This document shows positions 8,061 through 12,183 of a DNA stretch of 12,183 bases, one piece after another. The notes beneath the pieces were generated by a model that was not told the origin of the DNA, ran no database searches, and worked only from the letters and a program-made list of their open reading frames with translations. The position numbers were made by a program, and so were the translations under genes. Source of the stretch: Ruminococcus sp. (GTDB lineage Bacteria; Bacillota; Clostridia; Oscillospirales; Ruminococcaceae). The stretch lies in contig JAILFF010000302.1 in NCBI GenBank assembly GCA_024697705.1, positions 1 to 12,183 on the forward strand, given 5' to 3'. Every line of letters starts with the position of its first letter. Position 1 is the first letter of the stretch.

Positions 8061-8066
8061 AACGCC

Positions 8067-9515
8067 ATGAAAGAAATGCGGAAAAGAATACGATCTGTAA
8101 TGAAAAGAATAACCGTCATGCTTTCCGCTGTCCTCCTTATGGCGACGTTCGGAGAGCTGCCCGCTGCGGCGGCAATCTCGGGAAAGATCATTCCCGATGA
8201 CGCTGTGGAGTATGAGGGGCATTTCTATAAGGTCTACGACGACCTCGCCGACAACAAAAAGGCTTCGTGGGATAAAGCAAACAAATTCTGCAAGCGGCGC
8301 GGCGGACACCTTGCCGTAATTACTACTCCCGAAGAGGACGAATTTGTCGCGGATTATCTCTCGGGCAAGGGCTACAAGAGCGTTTTCTTCGGACTTCATT
8401 ATGTCGATGGGGAATGGCGGTGGATAAACGACGAACCCTTCGCTTACTCGAACTGGGGAGAAAACAATCCCGACGGCAGCGGAGGCGACCCATACGGACA
8501 GTATTACAAGCTTTACTCCCTGAGAAAATGGAACGACGCGCAGTTCGACTTCGACGGCTCCGCATACGTCTGCGAATGGGACAGCGGCACAAAGGTCTCG
8601 GAAACGACTACCGACGACGCCGAAAACCTCATCGAAAAGAATAAACTCGACAAGCTCGGCGACAGCTATTACCGCGTGTTCAATAATTCGCTGCCGTATA
8701 GCGAGGCAGCCGCTTTCTGCCGCAATCTGGGCGGACATCTTGCATATATCGATGACGCGAAGGAACAGGCGTTCGTAAACGATCTGATATCCAAAAACGG
8801 CAAGCGCAATTTGTACTGGATAGGCGCTCAGAAAGAAGAAAAACGCTGGCGATGGCTGAACGGCACCAGGATCAGCGGCTATACCAACTGGTCGAACAAA
8901 AAGCCAAAAAATACCGCCGAGAACGCGAACTGCGCGGCGATCAATTCGGGCTCGGAAAATTACGACGTCGGAGCATGGGCGGCAGAGCCCGAGCAAGGAA
9001 CTATCAGCCGCGAATCGGAATACTACATCAATATCGGCTTTATTTGCGAATGGGAGCTGATATGCAAATCCGACGAAGGCGAGTTTATCGTCCACAAGGA
9101 AAGCGACTGGAAGATCAAAACCGAAGGCAGCTGCAATACGGGCGGCGAACGGTACAAACACTGCGTCCGCTGCGGCGAAGTGACAGCGAGCGAACAGCTC
9201 AGCCCCGAACCGCACGACTTTGAACGGCGCGGATTGATAGGCAATCTGAATATACCCGGTATTTCCAATTTCGTATGCATCAAATGCGGCAAACACAACT
9301 ACGCCATTGACCGGAAGAAAATATGGATAATCCCGACAGCGATAATCGTCTATATAATTTTCACCTGTGCATATTATCATGCAAGAGACGATTTCGAGAG
9401 CAAAGCAAGATCGCAGAATGTGAGTATCCTCACGAAAAGACTGCCCAAAATGCTGTTTATCCTGACGCCGATTGCTGCGGTTCTGGCGACGGTGCTGATA
9501 GCCATATATAAATAA
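8067..9515 (+). CDS. Surface protein with two C-type-lectin-like domains
   Basis: This 482-residue protein opens with a basic n-region (KEMRKRIRSVMKR) and a hydrophobic stretch ending LPAAAA at 31-36, a good Sec signal peptide. C-type-lectin-like domain 1 spans about 48-171 (YKVYDD, W68, C75, WRWINDEPFAYSNW at 117-130, ENNPDG, C169). Domain 2 spans about 200-329 (YYRVF, C218, LYWIGAQ, WRWLNGTRISGYTNW at 261-275, C289, C327). A Cys-rich repeat-like segment follows (C356, CVRC at 366-369, H383), of a kind common in secreted Firmicutes proteins, then CIKC at 404-407. Two membrane helices lie at about 419-436 and 461-479. The two lectin-like domains should face outward, with the protein anchored by its C-terminus. 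Such folds bind glycans or proteins; the ligand cannot be told. Domain 1 lacks a cysteine equivalent to C289. The gene stands alone, bracketed by two repeat elements. Confidence 0.88.
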   Translation: MKEMRKRIRSVMKRITVMLSAVLLMATFGELPAAAAISGKIIPDDAVEYEGHFYKVYDDLADNKKASWDKANKFCKRRGGHLAVITTPEEDEFVADYLSGKGYKSVFFGLHYVDGEWRWINDEPFAYSNWGENNPDGSGGDPYGQYYKLYSLRKWNDAQFDFDGSAYVCEWDSGTKVSETTTDDAENLIEKNKLDKLGDSYYRVFNNSLPYSEAAAFCRNLGGHLAYIDDAKEQAFVNDLISKNGKRNLYWIGAQKEEKRWRWLNGTRISGYTNWSNKKPKNTAENANCAAINSGSENYDVGAWAAEPEQGTISRESEYYINIGFICEWELICKSDEGEFIVHKESDWKIKTEGSCNTGGERYKHCVRCGEVTASEQLSPEPHDFERRGLIGNLNIPGISNFVCIKCGKHNYAIDRKKIWIIPTAIIVYIIFTCAYYHARDDFESKARSQNVSILTKRLPKMLFILTPIAAVLATVLIAIYK

Positions 9516-9523
9516 CCGAATAG

Positions 9524-9683
9524 TTAGACCTGTCCGCTAACCCTCGCACAGCGTATGACAAAATCTTTTACCATGCTGCTGCGTTGTCCTCCTCACCGTG
9601 CGCCAGCACGCTTTCGTCGTCCGCCTTGCATCATGGCAAAATCTTTTGCCATACGCCGCACGATGGTTAGTGGACAGGTCTAA
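9524..9683. repeat. Second MITE-like element, 160 bp, with 56-bp inverted ends
   Basis: TTAGACCTGTCCGCTAACC at 9524-9542 and GGTTAGTGGACAGGTCTAA at 9665-9683 are inverted repeats with a single mismatch. The arms 9524-9579 and 9628-9683 keep pairing in register with scattered mismatches. Each arm carries a symmetric copy of a 20-base palindrome-like unit: 9555-9574 (imperfect) and ATGGCAAAATCTTTTGCCAT at 9633-9652 (perfect 9-bp stem). The centre has its own stem CGTGC (9597-9601) / GCACG (9606-9610). No credible gene is inside and no clear target duplication is visible. It starts 8 bases after the lectin stop codon and shares no sequence with the 7719-7910 element. Confidence 0.7.
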
Positions 9684-9686
9684 TTT

Positions 9687-9737
9687 AAACGCCTGCGGCG
9701 CAAGCTATGTTTGCGAAATGACCGCGGGCGTTTTTTT
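9687..9737 (+). terminator. Rho-independent terminator downstream of the lectin gene
   Basis: AAACGCCTGCGG (9687-9698) pairs with CCGCGGGCGTTT (9722-9733) with one G-T wobble, and the T-run covers 9731-9737. The loop holds a second small stem, CGCAA / TTGCG. It should end transcripts that pass through the 160-bp element, and it insulates the promoter that starts 12 bases later. Confidence 0.85.
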
Positions 9738-9748
9738 GCTAAAACCTC

Positions 9749-9777
9749 TTGACAAACATAAAACAATGTGGTATAAT
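9749..9777 (+). promoter_or_regulatory. Consensus extended -10 sigma-70 promoter for the AbrB-type/glycosyltransferase pair
   Basis: TTGACA at 9749-9754 and TATAAT at 9772-9777 are both perfect consensus boxes with a 17-base spacer. TGG directly before the -10 box makes it an extended -10 promoter. Transcription should start near 9784, giving a leader of about 66 bases. Such strong boxes suggest that control is by repression. Confidence 0.9.
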
Positions 9778-9786
9778 CAGTTATAC
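9771..9786. promoter_or_regulatory. Palindrome over the -10 box, candidate operator
   Basis: GTATAA-TCAG-TTATAC is a perfect 6+6 inverted repeat covering the -10 box and the expected start site. A bound protein here would block initiation. The AbrB-type product of the next gene is the obvious candidate, by analogy with autoregulated members of that family. A second short palindrome, AGTATACT, lies at 9825-9832. Confidence 0.45.
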
Positions 9787-9850
9787 AAATCATACTTAAC
9801 ATACTTTACCGACTATTTCAACATAGTATACTTTTCGGGAGGCGGTCAAT

Positions 9851-10069
9851 ATGAAGGCACCAAAAGGAAAATTTGTCTGGACGGCTACGGTCGGCGAGAA
9901 AGGGCAGATAGTTATCCCCAAGCAGGCACGCGATATATTCGGGATAAACCCGGGCGATACTATCGTTCTTTTGGGCGACGTTAAGCGCGGTATCGCTATA
10001 CCTCCGAACGGAGCGTTCAATCATCTGCTCGAACAGGCGTTCAGCGATAAGGAGAGTGACGACGAATGA
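9851..10069 (+). CDS. AbrB/SpoVT-type transcriptional regulator
   Basis: This 72-residue protein carries one AbrB/MazE/SpoVT swapped-hairpin DNA-binding domain. The core is VGEKGQIVIPKQARDIFGI at 14-32 followed by PGDTIVLLGD at 34-43, the standard family pattern. Proteins of this type dimerise through the swapped hairpin and bind A/T-rich operators. Residues 52-72 are an acidic tail (SDKESDDE). The ribosome site CGGGAGG (9836-9842) lies 8 bases before the ATG. The stop codon overlaps the glycosyltransferase start as ATGA, so the two are translationally coupled. No toxin partner is seen, so an antitoxin role is unlikely. Autorepression through the palindrome at its promoter is inferred. Confidence 0.92.
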   Translation: MKAPKGKFVWTATVGEKGQIVIPKQARDIFGINPGDTIVLLGDVKRGIAIPPNGAFNHLLEQAFSDKESDDE

Positions 10070-11466
10070 GAAAAATTGCCATGTTCTGTATTCCCGCACA
10101 CGGACACACAAACCCCATGCTGCCTGTCGCGGCAGAACTGGTAAAACGCGGCAATACCGTCCGTTTCTACTCCTTCGACGAGTTCGGCGAGAAGATAGCA
10201 GCCATCGGCGCGGAGTTCGTTTCACTGAGCGGCTTTCTTCCCGACCTTTCCGAAAAGGAGGAGCAGGGGCTTAAGTCGGTAAAGATAAGCGAGATGACAA
10301 AACAGGATATCCGCATAACCATACTGCTCAATGACTTTTTCGCGGAGGAATTTGCGAGCTTCAAACCGGACGTCGTTTACAGCGATTCCGCCTGCTTCTG
10401 GGGAAAGCTGAACGCTTGGAAATTCGGTGTGCCGCTTGTGGTATCGACAAGCACGTTTGCCTTTAATCAGATGTCATCGCAGTACATGAAGCACTCCCCC
10501 GCCGAAATGGCTGACCTGATCTTCGGTCTGCCGAAAATGAATGCCGAAATGAAAAAGCTCGAACCGCTCGGCTACAAGACAAAGAGCTTTCTCTCGCTCG
10601 TTTCAAGCGACAACGATACCGATTCGGTGGTATACACCTCAAAGGGATTTCAGCCGTTCGCCGAGACCTTCTCCGATCACTACCTGTTTATGGGACCCTC
10701 GCTTCGGACAAATACCGCACCCGACAAGGACAAGCCCCGCCCGCTTATCTATATCTCGATGGGTACGGTCATAAACGACCGCCCCGATTTTTACAAAAAC
10801 TGCATAGCGGCGCTTGGCGGAATGAACGCAGATGTTGTCATCTCCTGCGGAAAGACGGTGGACATTTCCTCGTTCGGCAGCCTGCCCGAAAATATCCGTA
10901 TGTTCCCGACCGTCGATCAGCTCGATGTGCTGTCGAAAACGGACGTTTTTATCACGCACTGCGGCATGAACAGCGTTTCCGAAAGCCTTTACATGGCGGC
11001 GCCGTTGGTGCTTTATCCGCAGACAGGCGAGCAGGAGGCTGTTGCAAGGCGTGTTCACGAGATCGGCGCGGGCGAGTATCTTAAGGACGATTCGACGGAG
11101 AGCATTAAAGCCGCCGTGACGAACATTCTCTGTAACGCGGCGTTCGCAAAGGCAGCGCGTAATTGCTGCGACGAGCTGAGAGCCTGTCCGGGCGTCAGCG
11201 GAGCCGCCGAGTTTATCGAGAACGCGCCTCACACCTCAGACGCGCCCGACCCGCTCAAAGCCCTCAACCGCGAAAGCGGCAGATATATGTGGGTTTTCCG
11301 CATAGCGGTCGTTATCCTTGTGGTTCTGACATGGGTATTTCTCGGGAAGGGGTATTTGTGGATGATCGGCGTTGCGGTCGGAGTTTTTTCCACACCTGTC
11401 AGGAATACCGTCAGCAGGTATGTTTTCAGGAAGAATTATCGGGGAAAAGCAGCGTCGGTAACGTAA
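10066..11466 (+). CDS. UGT/MGT-like glycosyltransferase with C-terminal membrane helices
   Basis: This 466-residue protein has the GT-B fold pattern of family 1 glycosyltransferases (YjiC/macrolide glycosyltransferase type), which move a sugar from a nucleotide donor to a small acceptor. The N-terminal motif PAHGHTNPMLP at 10-20 contains the expected catalytic histidine, H14. YISMGTV at 229-235 opens the C-terminal donor domain. The donor-binding signature is THCGMNSVSESLYMAAPLV at 297-315, followed by PQTGEQ. After a usual-length catalytic part (to about 385) comes a tail with two hydrophobic segments, about 408-426 and 430-446, then a basic end, so the enzyme is probably bound to the inner face of the membrane. 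Acceptor and sugar are unknown; a membrane lipid is possible given the tail. It is translated by a 4-base ATGA overlap with the regulator gene. Confidence 0.9.
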   Translation: MRKIAMFCIPAHGHTNPMLPVAAELVKRGNTVRFYSFDEFGEKIAAIGAEFVSLSGFLPDLSEKEEQGLKSVKISEMTKQDIRITILLNDFFAEEFASFKPDVVYSDSACFWGKLNAWKFGVPLVVSTSTFAFNQMSSQYMKHSPAEMADLIFGLPKMNAEMKKLEPLGYKTKSFLSLVSSDNDTDSVVYTSKGFQPFAETFSDHYLFMGPSLRTNTAPDKDKPRPLIYISMGTVINDRPDFYKNCIAALGGMNADVVISCGKTVDISSFGSLPENIRMFPTVDQLDVLSKTDVFITHCGMNSVSESLYMAAPLVLYPQTGEQEAVARRVHEIGAGEYLKDDSTESIKAAVTNILCNAAFAKAARNCCDELRACPGVSGAAEFIENAPHTSDAPDPLKALNRESGRYMWVFRIAVVILVVLTWVFLGKGYLWMIGVAVGVFSTPVRNTVSRYVFRKNYRGKAASVT

Positions 11467-11486
11467 ACGATCAACAGTCGGAATAA

Positions 11487-11526
11487 CAAAAGCAAGGCAA
11501 TCCTCAACGGGCAGCCTTGCTTTTTG
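11487..11526 (+). terminator. Rho-independent terminator after the glycosyltransferase gene
   Basis: AAAAGCAAGGC (11488-11498) pairs perfectly with GCCTTGCTTTT (11514-11524) across a 15-base loop, and the T-run covers 11521-11525. The A-run on the other side would allow weak termination on the opposite strand as well. It lies 21 bases after the glycosyltransferase stop codon. Confidence 0.9.
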
Positions 11527-11548
11527 TACAATATTCACATTTTTATCA

Positions 11549-11577
11549 TTGACACATAAAAATATTTATGGTATAAT
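11549..11577 (+). promoter_or_regulatory. Consensus extended -10 sigma-70 promoter for the flavoprotein gene
   Basis: TTGACA at 11549-11554 and TATAAT at 11572-11577 are perfect boxes with a 17-base spacer and a TGG extension, the same design as the promoter at 9749-9777. Transcription should start near 11584, about 30 bases before the ATG. No palindrome covers the -10 box here. Confidence 0.9.
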
Positions 11578-11613
11578 AATATCAGCACCGTAACTGAAAG
11601 GGAGTGTGTCTTT

Positions 11614-12183
11614 ATGAAGGTGATTATTCTTAACGGAAGTCCCCGCGCCAACGGGAACACTATGGCGGCTGTAAGAGAGCTCGAAAATACCTTTGCCAAG
11701 GAGGGCGTCGAAACCGAGGTCTTCCGTATCGGCGACAAGGCTCTGCGCGGGTGCATCGCCTGCGGCAGGTGCGCGGAGATCGGCAGATGCGTTTTCAACG
11801 ACGTCGTGAATGAGATCGCGCCGAAGTTTGAGTCCGCCGACGGGCTTATCGCCGCTTCGCCCGTGTACTACGCTTCGGCAAATTCCACGCTTATCGCCTG
11901 TCTGGACAGACTCTTTTACAGCACGCCGTTCGACAAGACCATGAAGGTCGGCGCGGCAGTGGCGGTGGCTCGGCGCGGCGGAAGCTCTGCCACTTTTGAC
12001 GAGCTGAACAAATACTTCACGATAAGCGGTATGCCCGTGGCTTCGGGCTGCTACTGGAACAGCGTTCACGGCTTGCACCCGGGCGAGGCAGAACAAGACG
12101 CGGAGGGCTTGCAGTCGCTCAGGGTGCTGGCGCGGAACATGACGTTCCTGATGAAAGCAATAGCTCTCGGCAAGGAGAAGTAC
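11614..12183 (+). CDS. NADPH-dependent FMN reductase / iron-sulfur flavoprotein, 3' end outside window
   Basis: The frame stays open for 190 codons to the window edge, so the gene is cut. The N-terminus IILNGSPRANGNT at 4-16 is the FMN-phosphate loop of the flavodoxin-like fold. A cysteine cluster C47-x2-C50-x2-C53-x5-C59 fits the iron-sulfur flavoprotein pattern for a [4Fe-4S] cluster. ASPVYYASANSTL at 81-93 is the second flavin-contact loop typical of the family. Proteins of this kind pass electrons between ferredoxin-type or NAD(P)H donors and small acceptors in anaerobes; the partner cannot be told. The ribosome site AAAGGGAG (11597-11604) lies 9 bases before the ATG. It has its own promoter and follows a terminator, so it is independent of the glycosyltransferase unit. 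Confidence 0.9.
   Translation, partial: MKVIILNGSPRANGNTMAAVRELENTFAKEGVETEVFRIGDKALRGCIACGRCAEIGRCVFNDVVNEIAPKFESADGLIAASPVYYASANSTLIACLDRLFYSTPFDKTMKVGAAVAVARRGGSSATFDELNKYFTISGMPVASGCYWNSVHGLHPGEAEQDAEGLQSLRVLARNMTFLMKAIALGKEKY

Larger units (their letters stand above)
7641..8066. other. Gene-free region between GAP1-like and lectin genes
   Basis: This stretch of 426 bases has no credible gene on either strand. From left to right it holds a weak inverted repeat (CTGCAA 7652-7657 / TTGCAG 7673-7678) without a T-run, one copy of CGTAAAAATCAT (7688-7699), the 192-bp palindromic element (7719-7910), a perfect hairpin (7962-7987) and a longer-range pair GGGCGC (7994-7999) / GCGCCC (8026-8031). 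I see no convincing sigma-70 promoter for the lectin gene and no classic terminator for the preceding cluster. Confidence 0.6.

Noticed and set aside
7956..9380. Long open frame of 474 codons on the minus strand
   Set aside because: It is opposite the lectin gene, which has a signal peptide, two domains and a strong ribosome site. The minus-strand frame shows low-complexity hydrophobic sequence without a family pattern.
9598..9984. Possible 128-residue gene
   Set aside because: It runs through the repeat element, the terminator hairpin, the promoter and the regulator gene in another frame, so it is not a credible gene.
9851..11466. Toxin-antitoxin pair (AbrB/MazE-like antitoxin plus overlapping partner)
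   Set aside because: The ATGA overlap resembles such pairs, but the partner is a full-length glycosyltransferase with an intact catalytic motif, not a small toxin.

Overview
The window looks like chromosomal DNA of a gut-type Clostridia bacterium, probably Ruminococcus-like (Oscillospiraceae). The basis is moderately high GC coding DNA with strong GGAGG-type ribosome sites, near-perfect TTGACA/TATAAT promoters, an AbrB/SpoVT-type regulator, an iron-sulfur flavoprotein and C-type-lectin-like surface proteins. The genus is inference. All recognised genes are on the + strand; no rRNA, tRNA or CRISPR array was seen.

Region 1 (2-7640) is a four-gene, same-strand cluster: a large zinc-ribbon/fibronectin-like protein cut by the window start, a membrane acyltransferase of the acyltransferase-3 family, a zinc-ribbon P-loop GTPase, and a 924-residue protein whose N-terminal half resembles GTPase-associated protein 1 (GAP1-N2 followed by GAP1-M). 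The GTPase + GAP1 pair is the signature of the NTP-dependent, GTPase-centred predicted biological-conflict systems described computationally by the Aravind group. The cytoplasmic zinc-ribbon/Fn3 protein and the membrane acyltransferase may be additional components. This is the most interesting system in the window.

Region 2 (7641-8066) has no gene. It holds a 192-bp palindromic element (7719-7910) with 70-bp imperfect terminal inverted repeats, MITE-like, followed by a short perfect hairpin.

Region 3 (8067-9515) is one gene for a secreted or surface-anchored protein: signal peptide, two C-type-lectin-like domains, a Cys-rich segment and two C-terminal membrane helices. Downstream lie a second, unrelated MITE-like element (9524-9683) and a rho-independent terminator.

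Region 4 (9749-11526) is a compact transcription unit. It has a consensus promoter with a palindrome over its -10 box, a 72-residue AbrB-type regulator overlapping by ATGA a UGT/MGT-like glycosyltransferase with a membrane tail, and a terminator. Region 5 starts with an almost identical promoter and encodes an iron-sulfur flavoprotein that runs off the window.
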